A stretch of 60,422 nucleotides of DNA from Hymenopellis radicata. Lineage: Eukaryota; Basidiomycota; Agaricomycetes; Agaricales; Physalacriaceae. The stretch is from positions 1 to 60,422 of the forward strand of contig JADNRX010000330.1 of NCBI GenBank assembly GCA_015501595.1, written 5' to 3'. Below, piece after piece: positions 45,141-57,447 of the stretch (the stretch's first letter is position 1; each line of letters starts with the position of its first letter). Both the position numbers and the translations under genes were made by a program. The notes below the pieces were generated by a model. The model searched no databases. It was not told where the DNA came from and saw nothing but the letters and a program-made list of their open reading frames with translations.

Positions 45141-48100
45141 AATGTACATTCTTGTCACTGTATTATCCATATTCTCGTTATACCCTTGAGATCATTGCCC
45201 GGATCCCAATGTGTGATACGTACCTTCGATCTACGGCTTGCTCGGCATTCCAGTCTTCTCGGAGGCATGAAATGTATTGAACTAAACAAATGTTGTTACA
45301 GAGTAGTGGCAGGCTCACCCGCCTTCCCGCGCTGTTGAAAACTTTCGACAATAACCCGGCGAGAGCTGTGGTATGCATGCCCGTCCGGATGGACGACATA
45401 TCGATGTTCCCATCATCACTTGTATGAAAGCTAAGAAGTACAAAACTCCGTCGCATACATACATTCCAAGCAGCTGACAGATGTCGCAACCAATCGGCTG
45501 GCGTATACTTAGCTCTCTGATTCCATGCGTTGAAAGCCGACCTATATACGGTGTACCTGTCAAAGGGTATCAAGGAAAGCGGTGCTCGCTCCAGGCAGTG
45601 CCGGTCCTTGCTGTCCTTGCCAACCCAAAATCCTTCAAAATCTACTCGTCGTATCAAGGCATGCCTCGCCGACTTCGTCGTCGTCCTACGTAGCCCATTC
45701 AACGTCGGGAAAGCCTTTCATTGTCGGGATACTTACCTTCGTGACAGTATGCTACGTCAAAGACAGCACCCAGCACCATAGACAGCCGTTCTCTCACTAT
45801 TGGGTCGGCTAGGTCGTTCGTATGAATCGTTGCTAGTACCTAGAAGGTATTCGCACATTCGGAACCCAAGCAGATCAGGTCGGGCGCATGGCAGCGTATT
45901 CCACAGTCTCGATACCCTCGGAGGTGACTGCGGTGTGCGAAGTCGTCAGGAAGTTTTCCTGATGCCTCGGCGAGATGGCGGGTTCGGTGAGATACCTTGC
46001 CACAGTACGTCTTCCATTTAAGAGATCCGATGCTTGGGCTAAAATTTTCAGATACGAGCAACAGGCTTACCAGGAGTCGGCAAATGTGACTGTGTACCAC
46101 TCGACCAAGCCGGAGGCAATGAGGCGCGAAAGCCTTACGATGAAGAAGACCACATTTCGGTGTTCGAGAATTTGTGCGTATATTCCTTCCTGTCCAGAAT
46201 CTTTGTCTATCCTTTCGACCTGTGGACTGAACATGGCGTCAATGCTGTCTCCAACATGCATAGGAACATACCAATATTTACGACGGACTTCTCGAATAAG
46301 TGCAATGTTCCGCTGCCGTAAGTAACCGCGACGTTTATCCAAGTCGTGCCAGAGTCGTCGCTTCTGGGTGGTTGGAGTTGGTCTTGGGCTGTGAAGACGG
46401 CACCGTCTTGTGACGGTTTCCCAAAGGTGAGATATTATCGCTGGAGACTGAGCAGGTGGCGGGGGGCGAGTGGCGGTGTCGATAGACCGATCTGATAGCG
46501 GATCCGTCTAGTCAAAAGTTGCGAGAGATGGAAGGCTGCTCCCGCCAGAGGATTAGGAGGGAAACAAGCTGCAGGTGGCAGGACGGGTATGCATGGTTTT
46601 GGCTTACAGCGATGGCCTATGATGATGGACGTCGGTGACTTGCTTTAGCTCTTTCGCGTCCTTGCTGAATCTGTCCCCGCAGCGCAGCGTGATCCTTCAA
46701 AGGACACCGATTTCCACCATCTATGCTTCCGGTCATAAGCTAGAACATCGTCAGAATCGGGCCTCACCTGTCGTCCGTGGCGGCGCCTTATCTTCCCTCT
46801 CGCTCCCTCAGCGTCTCCTCCGCCATGGCACCAGATAAGCCGCCTTTATCTAGGCATTCGCTCCGTTAGCCCTAAAGACGTCTTAATGTTAGAGACGCTC
46901 ACCGCCGAGATAAAGATGAGTGCCTACCGAAGGTGGGGGACGGAAAGAGCTTGGGATAGGGGCCAAAGTGATCGGCCGGGTATGGGTCATGTGAGGCGTA
47001 CAAAACCCAACGATTTCCAGAAGTGTTGCGCTCAAGTGCCTTTTCGGTAGAGGGCCCGATACCACGAGGGACCCGGACTGGCCTTTCTAATTTCGCATTC
47101 GATAGCGACTTGGATTGTTTCAGTACGTTGTTTACTCTTCGCTCTCCATGAGGTTGATGGGTTTTTAGCAGGTCCATGTTTATTGGCTTGACGATGAGAT
47201 TTTCCTAGATATTCTATTACCACTTGAATGCTTATTCTTCGGTGTCATTGCTCTTTCTATCCTGAAAGCCTAAAGCGCAGGTACGACCTCATTGTTGATA
47301 TATTCACGACTACACGCTTATCAGTGACGCGGTAGGTGAAGAAACCCTTCACAGTCCGCAGACGGTCTTGTCGCGTCGCGCTTTGTACTGTCGCGTGAGT
47401 GTGTTCCAGTTATACAAATGGCTTGAGAGTCTGTCCCCCGCATATAGCATAAGCAGGTTCCATTTCAGAGATTAGCGCATCAGCGTAAGCTGTTTCCTTG
47501 TCCTATATGTTTCCTAACTGATCTACGATAAAGGCAAAAGCTGAGCGGAAGGTGCATCGACGCTTGTTTACGCGCATTGTATTTCCGTTGCAGACTTCGA
47601 ACGCGGACGAAAGATGATGAAAGATTTAATGAAAACACTAACTATATTTGTACATCATTTTTGTTACTTCTGGCTGACTTCCTCTAGGATACGATTCGGA
47701 ATCTAAAGGCGTGTGCAATTCCACTTCGAGGGTCCCTTCATACGCCTTCGACCACAATGCCTATTTCTTACCCCCCAAGACCTTTCCTGGTACCCGCTTC
47801 GCATTCATTGGGGGCGGCGGAGGGGCTGGGGCGAACGCTATCGTTGAGTTGTCTCAATAATGCATAGAAAGCGCGCATCTAACGACGTACCAGTCTTCAA
47901 ATGATTGGCCTGGACGGGAGCGAAATACGCGGCTACATTCATGATTAGGATCCATGGTTGATAAACCAGACAGATGGGACGCACGGGGAGCCGGTTTGGT
48001 TAAAAGGGAGCCTGTCGATTTCCGCGGCGCGCTGACATGTTTCGAGTAATCGGGAGCAGCTGCAATCGGGATCAGTGGGCTGCCTGGGCATGTGGATTCG

Positions 48101-48812
48101 AAGACGCACCGCCGCCGCTTTTTGCAGTGCTTATCCTCTTCTTGTCGTTCGGCATGTTGCTAGGTATATTCTGACGCTAAAACGTTGGCGCTTCGGTCAG
48201 ATCTATGCGCCCTGACGGCAAGATTCTTGGATACGCACTGGAAAGGTTGAGGTCGACAAATCAACTACGGCTATTCTCTCCCAGGGCGCTCGTCGAAAAG
48301 ACCAACGGACGACTGATAGACCTTTGGACATATTAGCGAGGGCGTACACGAGCATCGGAAGCACCTTACCGTCTGTCTGGGCGTGCAAGGGCTGACTGAG
48401 TAAATTTCTGGGCTTGTGGTGGCAGGTGTTTGTGCGCTTGGTTTTTGGGTGATGGTGGCACGATTGGAAGAAAGAGCGGGAGCGAATTGTTGGAAGAGTC
48501 ATTTGTCGCAGCCGGTGGCCACGCGACACGGCCAGTTGTACAAGCCGTCGACTGCAACAAGAGCTCGAAAAATCGCGAAAACGCCAAATAAATTTCCTAG
48601 AACGCGTCTATGTTGCTTGTGTGGCCGTACGACGGTTTTGAGGACGTACTTTTCGAGTTAGGACAGTATAAATGCTTTCTGTTATATACGCTTCGGCTAT
48701 TCATCTGGCTTTTGTTGTCTACTGTGACCACCTGTACTATTTCTTTCTCTGTCGTATCTATTTTATGCATTTGCCAAAGTCTGCCGAGGTGAGAGGCTTT
48801 AAAAATGACATT
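45141..48812. other. Gene-poor stretch, duplicated fragments, no complete gene
   Basis: 45175-45430 duplicates 30830-31110, and 46116-46176 duplicates the text at 24437-24490. A 174-aa minus frame (45702-45178) overlaps the duplicate but is not preserved in the other copy. 48200-48590 has overlapping minus frames without domain support. Nothing recognisable was seen in 46400-48200. Confidence 0.35.
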
Positions 48813-48814
48813 TA

Positions 48815-49058
48815 CTGTAGTGTTACGACCCATGTTCACGTAACGTGTAACACGGGGTTGTGAACTGAACTAAATCGTGCCCCATAACGTGTAACACTCC
48901 AAAATTTGCGCGTCGGGAGACCCAAAAAGGGAATTTCCGCTTCGGCGGCTGACGCCGCCGCTCCTTTTATGGTAATTGAACCCTGAATGAACTAACAATT
49001 TGTTAGTTCACGATCATAACGTGTAACGCCCCATGAACATGGGGTCGTAACACTACAG
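48815..49058. mobile_element. Tc1/mariner-type MITE, 244 bp, TA target site
   Basis: TA flanks the element (48813-48814, 49059-49060). The ends are CTGTAGTGTTACGACCCATG and, reversed, CTGTAGTGTTACGACCCCATG. Internally ATAACGTGTAAC-like motifs occur at least three times, and there is a central hairpin CGGCGGCTGACGCCGCCG (about 48951). Reverse complemented, the hairpin is followed by GCGGAAATTCCC and TTTTTGGG, the same order as in the element at 40730-40984. It does not code for protein. Confidence 0.8.
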
Positions 49059-49060
49059 TA

Positions 49061-49644
49061 TGCGCATTTTCTAAGCGTTCTGGGTGCTCGGGAGCAGTTT
49101 TCCCGGCGCGGTCCTCGGAAGTCGCCGAAGCGGAGCCCTTTCTTCCTTCCACCTTGCAATCGACGATAGTGGTAGGTTTCATGTCTTTGGTCAAGAACTA
49201 TTCTGATTGCGGGGCTTAGTAGATCTGACTGGCAAAAGTAGTACAGCGCAGCATAGAAAGAACACTTAAGCAGGTCGTATATTGAGAGGAAAGATAGACG
49301 GCGCGCATTAGGAGGAAGGATTCTTCAAACCTGACGCGACGCGACGCGACATGAATGTATGCGTCATCGAGTGCGATCGTCGCTATAACCGCGGATCCGA
49401 ATCAGTGGCAATCAGTCAATGTGCTGTTAGTAGTACACAGCACATATTAATCACGTCCTCTAATCTCCTCAATAGGATGATCCTACCCCAATACCCTACA
49501 ACCCGATTAAGTCCTGCTTGTGGCGCAGGCCCCTGTATTGAACCTTGTGCTTTATCGAGGTGCTCTTGCGAGGAAATCTACTCCTCCGAATCGTGTTCAA
49601 TAAACGGGTTGGGCCATCGCAAGCGTGGCATGTCCGGGGCCCCA
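49061..49644. other. Stretch between MITE and A+T-rich Helitron block
   Basis: No gene supported. It contains a short (CGCGA)n run near 49336 and a small hairpin GTGCTGT..ACAGCAC (about 49421-49443). The composition is like the rest of the window up to about 49644, then changes abruptly. 'ccccagctgggttatt' marks the edge. Confidence 0.4.
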
Positions 49645-49653
49645 GCTGGGTTA

Positions 49654-50636
49654 TTATATAACTATTTGCTCCTTTTTACGATATAATACATGTGCTAAAG
49701 TTCCTCCTTTTGCTTGATATAAATTATATTTCATATTATCAAATAATCCCTCATTTTGGGCTTCTCTTTGTATGAATCCATCATATAACCATATATTTCT
49801 CGCATCATCAATCCATCTAGAAATAAAATGCCCAATCTCACCAGGAATAAAATATGTAAGACCTGAGATAATATATTCTACATTTTCAGTATTAATATTC
49901 ACTATTATTTTCTCATTAAGTTCAATCTCAGGCCATGCTTGTGTATTGAAAATAGAAATTCTAAATTATCATTAAGAATATGAATGCGACTGCATTCAGA
50001 TTGACATAAAGTACAAGTTTTTGAAGTCCATACAGGAAAATCACATTCTACAAAACTTTGAATATCAAAATAAATATCTCTCTTAGCTATTCGAAAAACA
50101 CAAGTTGTTGAAGGTCTTCTAGTTTGAATCAAATGCTCCTCATATGTCCAACAAGATAAATATGATGTACTAGGACTTTGATTATAAATAATCATATAAT
50201 CAATAACATCATCCAACATACAAACAGCTCCTTGAGTAAAGTTTCTAGGCTCAGCTTCACACAGCATATTTCTTATATTATCTCGAATAAAATCAATTTT
50301 TTCCTTTGATACTAAAGAATGCTCCATACACTGCTTAGCGAAAAAGCCAATACGATATAAGGTTATTGATTGCATGATATTATTATAGTAATCAACATTT
50401 GATCTCCATAAATTAAACATAATAAACAACCAACTATCATATGCACAACTGTTATCTTTCCATTTCGGACCATATGGTAAGTTTGAATTATGAATCTGTA
50501 CATTATTTCTAGTTTGTAAAATATTTTTATTAATTTTCATAGGTAAGACAAGTATAGAATTAGTAGACATATTTTGGTGATCATTAGAAGAATTTGGAAC
50601 TTCTTTTTTTATTCTAGGTTTAGGAGGTAGATATTT
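49654..50636 (-). pseudogene. C-terminal cysteine-protease-like domain of the Helitron polyprotein
   Basis: It is in frame with the helicase after the TAG at 50637. It contains GPKWKDNSCAYDSWLF, whose Cys codon lies at 50447-50445. A zinc-ribbon-like CTLC..C stretch follows (about 50015-49985). Near 49945 a second frameshift occurs; in the new frame AWPEIELNEKIIVNI leads to GEIGHFISR (His codon 49830-49828) and NIWLYDG (Asp codon 49782-49780). Cys in an N-x-CxxDS context near the start, and a late GHF..R and W-x-YDG pair, are the arrangement of ubiquitin-specific-protease/papain-fold enzymes. The function in the transposon is unknown. The assignment rests on motif style only. Confidence 0.6.
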
Positions 50637-52262
50637 CTATTCAATATCATCTGGAGTTAATTCAATAAACGGATCATTGTCATTCCAATGTAAGGCAACA
50701 GGACAAGCTTGAGGAATATAACTTTTACCCATATATTTTCTAAAATCAGAAATCATTGTATATCTAGTCTCAGACCGTAAAGGATATGGTAAATTTCCCT
50801 CATAATGTAATCTTGTAATTTCATCTAATAATTCAAGTTCTCTTAACTCTTGTCTTAAATCTCCTGAAGCACCTCCTGTAATCACAGAAGGGTCAAAGTC
50901 TTGTAGAATTAATGTTCCAGCTGCTGTCCGTCCTCGAGATAATGCAGTATAAACACCTTGATGAGAATCACAATAATTAAGATGTGCTACACTAAAATCT
51001 CTCGACTTTCCCTGAGACGCATAGACAGTCATAGAAAAATTTACTTGCAAATCTATTTGCTTTCTTGAAATTGTAATTTGTATATCATTAGGTAACTTAA
51101 CAGCAATTCTAATAGATTGTGCTGAAACAATGGGAACTACATTCAATGGTAAATTCAGTAATTGTATATTTGAAGGTGGATTTTTCAATTTTACGAAAAC
51201 AACATCTAGTACAGGACGACCTCTAGATCCTGTATGACTTTGCCATGAATGAACATGAGCTTCTTGTCCTTTGGTAATATTCAGCTCTGTAGCTAAATTT
51301 GCACGAATCATAACAGGCATGCCAACACAAATACTAATGATACCAGGAATATTTGCCTGTCCTGTAGAAGATGGAGGTAAAGACCATAACATCTCTTGTA
51401 GCTCATCTGTTAATATTTTTGTTTTATGACGTATACCAGCAGATGCTCTAGTTGCTTTTTCATCTCTTGTTTCTGTTGCTTGATCTTCAGAATAAAAGTG
51501 ATAAAGAGTTTGTTGAGTATCAGCAGCAAATCGTATAGCTCCTAATCGATTAATTTCATCTTGGTGAGAATGAAGATATGAAATAATAGATACATCTCGG
51601 AAATGAGGCAATGTAATATTTTTTACATCACTATAATTATTATGAATTAGTGTTCTCAAAAAGGTAATATCTTCAGCAGTACATGACTTATATCGCATAT
51701 TTTCCAAAGCTGTACGTAATTTACAATCCTCTGTTGATGCATCTTGCATACGCATATTTTTTCTTAAAATAACAACAGTAGTAACCATATGCCAAAGAGC
51801 TTTACCGATTGCAGCTTCTTGTTCATATATAGTTTTTCCAAACATTCCAACTTTTCTACTATATAAAGCTGGTCCTCCACTTTCTTTTGTACGAACCGGC
51901 GGTAATTGAGCAAAATCACCTGAAAATATCATATTAACACCTCCAAATGGTAAATCAATACAGCCTTTAGCAATTCCTAAACGAGCACTAATATGATATA
52001 AATCATTACATGATAGCATAGAATTTTCATCAATAAATATATATGAAATACCTTTTAAACGAGCACATAAATGAGCTACTTGAGTTGTTGTCATTTCTAA
52101 TCTAACACTTTGATTAATGCCTAATAAAGAATGATACGTACATCCAGTCAAATTTGCAGCAGCTGATCCAGTAGGTGCCGTAATAGCTAACTTATACCGC
52201 TCACCTTTTTGCGTAAAGTAATCAACAAGAGCATCTAAAACTCGAGATTTTCCTGTACCACC
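50637..52262 (-). pseudogene. PIF1-family helicase domain of the Helitron
   Basis: It begins with Walker A GGTGKS (52262-52245), reached only after a shift of frame from the upstream Rep part. Then come TAPTGSAAANLTG, FIDENSML (motif II), GGVNMIFSGDFAQLPPV (motif III), TVYASQGKSRDF (motif V) and YTALSRGRTAAGTLIL (motif VI). These are the standard SF1B/PIF1 motifs in order, and all look functional. The open frame ends at TAG 50639-50637, and the same frame continues at once into the protease-like part (KYLPPKPRIKKEVPNSS), so the stop is an interruption within one polyprotein. Confidence 0.8.
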
Positions 52263-54714
52263 ATACCTGCAATATACATTTTTAACTGTGTATCTGGTGC
52301 ATCTACAGCTTGCCGCGTAACAATCTGAAATGCTCGAGCCTGCTCTTTGTTTAAATCTAACTTCTTTATAAGATTTTGAGTAACTTCAGCATTTTTAATA
52401 CTAGCAGATGTACGTAGTTGCATTGATTCTTTATTAGTAATTCTAACAGAACCCTGTATATCTGAAGGAGTACCAAAATAGTATGGTTTATCCTGAGTAG
52501 GTATATCTGAAGGAATTCCAAGTTTACGTTGAGTCTGAATATTAGTTTTACCTTGATCAACATCAAGTTTCCATTGATATGCCGATTGAGATAATGTGAT
52601 AGGCTCATATATTACATTATTATTCAAAGAAATATTTTCTGTACACCAACCAAATGTTGTTAAAATATTTTGTATATCCTTTGCCTCTTTGAAACGCTTT
52701 AGTGAATTTTTACCAAGAGATAAACCCTCAATATCTTCTAAACCTAGCTCGGTAAGATTATAATCATTATGTTCGAGACTAAATTCTTCATCAAAGGTTT
52801 CATATGATTTTAAATGATTGTCTAATTCCTGTAAACCTTGATCTACATTCAAACCTAATTTCATTTGATCTCTAAAATTATCTCGAGCATCTAAACATTC
52901 ATATCTTAAGTGAAAATTAGCCATTAGCTGTTTTTGACGATCTGTAAAAATATGAGCATTAAATGCTTGCGACCATGTTTGTTCAACTGTTTTTAAATCA
53001 GAAGGTGATGTCCATGGTTTGAAGATAGATAACATAGTACAGCAATAATAATCTCTATTTTCTTGATCTTTGCGAGGTAAGGCTCCTCCAGTAATATTAG
53101 GAATCAAACTTTGATCTTCACTACAGCAAATAACATAATGTGTATTTTTTAGTCCATGCCCATCAGCAAAATAATGTTTACCTACATCAGAATCCTCTTC
53201 TTCAGTATTCTCAAAATTGATATGAATGGGGAAATCATTAACTTCAACAGCAGTCTGCCCTGATAAAATAGTATTGTCACTTTCATATCCATTATAATTT
53301 TGTTCACCATCATCATCATGATCATTGACTAAAGTTTTAGTTGGGGATGAAGGAGAAATATTATTTTGATAAGATATATGAGTAGTATTCTTAGGAGTAC
53401 CATATATTTGAGATGATATTTCTGGATATCCATCTATAATTTCATCAAGATCCATATAATTATCATCTTCTGGAATAATAATCTTTTCCAGTTCAGTAGC
53501 AGTCTCCTTTTTAACTTTACAAAGTCGAATCCAATCCCACACACATAAATGCTTTAAAGTTAATGGTCGAAACATATAGTCATCAAGTCGAGAGTATTTA
53601 ATAATTTCATCTTTATATTTTTTAATCATAACTTTTTCTCGTACAATATGCGGATCATCAGGATTCCAAAAAAATAATACTTCAGAAACATAATGTTTCC
53701 AAAAGAATATTACAAATTTAGCATTTGTATAATGATCAGGAAAGCCTAATAAATAAGAACACATCATAGGATTACCAAGTTCCATTTTAATACCTAAGTT
53801 ATTTACTATTCTTGTAATTAACTTTCTAGATTTTTGCTCAGAAGTATCTGTACTATTTAATAGTTCAACACTTCTTAAAAAAACAGATCGAATAGCATCA
53901 AATATTACATATGTTTTTAAGCTAGGTTTTACAATATACTCAGAAACATAATGTATCGTAGCTCCAATAGCAGTACCTGATTTCAGAGAAGTTACATCAA
54001 TATTACATCGTAAACAATAGGTAATAACAGCTGTAATCATATTTAAATTCGACTCTAGCTGTTTAATATCAATATGACCATCCTCACTAATAGTAGTAAA
54101 CAGAAAGATTTTTCTAGGGAAACGAGCTTTACATCGTTTCCATTTATTATCAAGACAACCTTTACTATCAGAAAATTTATTCTTTTGATTTAAATCATCA
54201 AATTTGCTTCGACAAGTATGAATCTGTAACTGGCCTAGAATAAAATCTACTGTATTATTGAAATGAAGCCACCACTCATCAGATGCATTACATAAATCAC
54301 AGATATGAGTATTATTTTTATTATCATCTATATCCATTAAATCAGAATCTAAAGAGCGAGGAAGAGTATTAAATACATTGGTAAGCAAGTTATCTACATC
54401 CATATTATCATCCGATAAAATTATATTATTTTCATTATTATCTATATCCATATCATCAGTAGTGGTAGTAGCATGAAGTTTTGAACAAGTCGGTGGAGGA
54501 CAAGTTGGTAAAACTACTAAAGGATTTTTAAATCCCGGAGTTGTAGATAAAATATGATTATTCTGCAATACATCATTATAGGAACCATTCATAAAATGGC
54601 CTTGATGAGATGATTCTAGATACTCTATCATTTTCTTTCTAAAGGGAGAGTTTGTATCTAAAATATTTGTACGAATTTGTTGAGGAGATAAACTACCTCG
54701 TACATTAGAGACCT
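52263..54714 (-). pseudogene. Helitron Rep C-terminal part and linker (truncated)
   Basis: It is open from the truncation point at 54714, with the first ATG at 54631, to a frameshift at about 52263-52270. From that ATG, residues 111-120 contain CDLCNASDEW, residues 159-173 CLDNKWKRCKARFPR, and residues 228-232 YVSEY, whose two tyrosines four apart (Y-x3-Y) fit the Helitron Rep Y2 motif. KPSLKTYVIFDAIRSVF follows. A long Asp/Asn-rich linker leads to LDLNKEQARAFQIV, the Q-motif region just before Walker A. The HUH motif expected upstream is absent because of truncation. The role would be single-strand nicking and rolling-circle transposition in the nucleus, but this copy cannot do it alone. Confidence 0.75.
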
Positions 54715-54900
54715 CAACGAGTCTAACACGAGTCAGACTCGCGACTCGTGACGTGAGTACTCACGCCAAAAGAAGTCCAGTTCAGACTCGCGTCGGACTC
54801 GACTCGCGATGACTCGTAAGTCATTGCGAGTCCACTTGCGAGTCATCACCACCGAGTCCGAGTCATCTCGGATACTCGTGAGTACTCGCGAGTCTTACCC
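54715..54900. repeat. Dense palindromic ACTCGCGAGT-type repeat
   Basis: About 180 bp consist almost entirely of variants of GACTCG, CGAGTC, ACTCGCGAGT and GTACTCACG in both orientations. It abuts the truncated 5' edge of the Helitron block and ends at a TTACCCC / 'caaatattcatgcccagcg' border. It is non-coding. Confidence 0.7.
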
Positions 54901-54954
54901 CAAATATTCATGCCCAGCGAGCATCCCCGGGCAATGGCACGGGGACAGTCAGTT

Positions 54955-55160
54955 GGGCATGAGGATGGGGTGGTGGTGGTGGTGATGGTGAGGGGAGTGG
55001 TAGTGGTGGTCGTCGTCGTTGATGGATCCATCCGCCGCCACATCACATCGCGTCCTCCTCCGCCTCCTCACCGCATCGCGTCTTCCTCCTCATCGTGGTG
55101 TCATCGCCGCAATCCAGTCGTGGTCGTAGTCGTTGTCATCTGGGAAGTCGTCCAAAACTC
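54955..55160. repeat. GGT/GTC-rich low-complexity sequence
   Basis: Runs of GGTGGTGGT, GTCGTCGTC and CCTCCTCCGCC dominate. Open frames here encode only poly-Thr/Val/Ser stretches and are not credible genes. It lies beyond the recognisable 3' end of the KDZ pseudogene. Confidence 0.6.
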
Positions 55161-57447
55161 CAGATCACGGTCCAGTCGTCGTGTGCCCTGCTGCCGTCGC
55201 AGAGACAGCAGCAGAGACGGCAGCAGAAGGCTCAGCACAGAGCCAAGGCCAGAGTTCATCATAGAATTGCGTACCTTCATGCAGGAGCTCTGGCGCATCA
55301 TCCTCAGGACCTCCCAATGCTGTCCATATCCAAGACATTCTGTTCTTCATCTGCCGCCTAATTGCCTCTGCTGTAACTCTTGCCTCTCTTGAGCCCGCGC
55401 GTCCTAGACGACGAGCCGCAGTTGCATCCGCCTCCGCCTCCTCTGTCACCACTAAATCCTCGTCCTTCAACTCCTTGAACTCTGGCGCCCATCAGGGCCA
55501 ATAAGAGCGAGCAACGCCTTCCTCGCCATCCTATACTTCAGCGCATGAGCCTTAACCTTCTCCTCAACTGTGTCCATCAGCCCTTTGCCCGTGTTGTGGC
55601 GCCCTGGCCCGTCGTGTTTTTATTCCGGAACTTGATTAAGTATCTCTTCGTTACGAGCTTGAGTCGAATTGTGGTGAGCGCATCCATGCATTGGCCTCGA
55701 CGAAGCCTAGCCTCCAATTCGAACAATTGCGGGTTGCATAAATGTCGTTGGTCTCTGGGATCGCCGAAGGCAACCAAAGCTTCACGTTCTCTGCGAGCGT
55801 TACTGTGTTCCGCGCTCTGTCCTTGTCATCCTCCGCCACCCATAGGTCTTCTGCAGGCGGCATCAACAAGCGTTGTTGTCGGCGAAATTGCCTGAACTGG
55901 CGGACCAATCCAACGCGCCTCTCTCTCAGCTTATCCTGCTTCCCAAGGACAGGTTTAACTGGCTTCCAGCCTCGATTATCATTGAACGTCTATCGTATAT
56001 GTCAGTTATTTCTTATATCCGCGTACACTGCACTTACTGCATCGCTTCTAAATGAGCACCCAAAATAATCAAACCCTGTGGCGAGGAATCCTTTGTCAAC
56101 GATCGTGCAGCTTGCACGTCCTCGAGCTCCTCTCTTCTCATATCGGCGCGTACGCTGCGCTCTGTGATACCAGTGGTTGCTGCGCCGGACGGTGCGAAGG
56201 GTGATGGTTTTGACCGATCAAGACCCCATTCATCGACTAAGTTCGTCCAGTCCTCTCGAAGCTCTCCTCTCAGCGTAGCGCATACTTCCTCGAAGGCGTT
56301 ACGCTGCAAATTGCTCTCCTTCCGAGCAATTATTAGTCGCCTCGCTAAAAGCCTTCCTATTGAAGCTTATGTTTTAATCAATTCCAATATAATAAAACTT
56401 GACATACCTAAGCCGACATTCTTCAGGAAATTGTGCTTATCGCACCTGTCCTCGATACGGTCATGCCTGGTCCCAACATCCATCTCCTTTGTGTCGCTCG
56501 CCATTCCATTCAAGAGTGCCCATACACGTTCCGGCCCTTCACCATCTGTCTTGCCTGCGCCAGGGATATACAGCAGCGACCAACGGGTTTTGCACTCCAC
56601 GGCATGAACGTCGCCGTGCCAAATTGGTAACGCGTAAGTGTGCTCTCCTTCGTCTGATCCCGCACGCATAGACGATGGTAGATGGGTCCTTCGTTCGTTG
56701 ACATGCTTATTATATTGACAAGCGATGTCATACGTTAATAAGACATCTAGGCAACCAATTCCACGCGTGGCTCCCCAGAAGATGTAGTCCATGTTGGACC
56801 ATCTGTGAAGGCGTGAATAAATCTACGCTCTTGACACTTTCGCCCAGACTTACCGTTCGCCCTTCTGTAAATCACCCAGTCCTTGAGGGCGGATGCTTTC
56901 ATGCCGTGCACACACGCAGCCACCCACACCTGAAACCCGTAGTCCCGATGTCAGTCGCGACTCCCTTTGCATCATAGCAGCAAATGCGACGCATGAACTG
57001 ACCTATACCACTAAATAAGATCGTGCTTCCCAGATGTAATAAAATACTTACATCGCTCTCCTTCACGTAATGCTTTAAATGGTCCGCATACTTCGACAAG
57101 TCGGGCTGGTATCCCAGTCCAGAATACAATGGGTCGTCACCCCGACTGTTCAACCGCAGTCGTTCCTTCAGACGGAAATTCGCGTCCATGCTCACAATCA
57201 GACGGTACAGAAATCTGCAACAGTTGAACATCAGCACCATCCCAATCGACCAGCGACAAACGTACCGCATAGCAGGATTATCCCTCCATCCTTCCGGTAT
57301 ATTGATATGCTCTCTCGGACATGCCCAGCAGGACACGGCCACCGAACCCTCCTTGGCGGTCGTCCAACCTCCCGCCAAATGTCCTACACCAGCTCTACGC
57401 AGACGCCCCAAGAACGCCCACTGACGCGACATTCGACCAAATGCCTT

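Larger units (their letters stand above)
49645..54714 (-). mobile_element. 5'-truncated, A+T-rich Helitron polyprotein segment
   Basis: The block is visibly A+T-rich with abrupt borders at both ends, unlike all surrounding DNA. Read on the minus strand it encodes one long polyprotein in the order Rep tyrosine region, PIF1 helicase, cysteine-protease-like domain. The upstream border cuts into coding sequence (the frame is still open at 54714 with VSNVRGSLSPQQIR), so the zinc-finger and HUH part of Rep is missing. The downstream border nearly coincides with the last stop codon (49654). No convincing Helitron 5' TC end or 3' hairpin-CTRR end was found. The few lesions suggest a fairly recent, non-autonomous remnant. 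Confidence 0.8.

Noticed and set aside
49420..49645. Helitron 3' terminus (hairpin plus CTRR) beyond the last stop
   Set aside because: Hairpins such as GTGCTGT..ACAGCAC exist, but none is followed by CTRR at the right spacing, so the end stays undefined.
49645..54714. A+T-rich block as a mitochondrial DNA insertion
   Set aside because: It encodes Helitron Rep/PIF1/protease-like domains with the standard code. No mitochondrial gene was seen.
54910..55470. Long open frames on both strands in GGT/GTC-rich DNA
   Set aside because: The translations are low-complexity products of simple repeats. Only the KDZ-like minus frame near 55165-55470 is meaningful.
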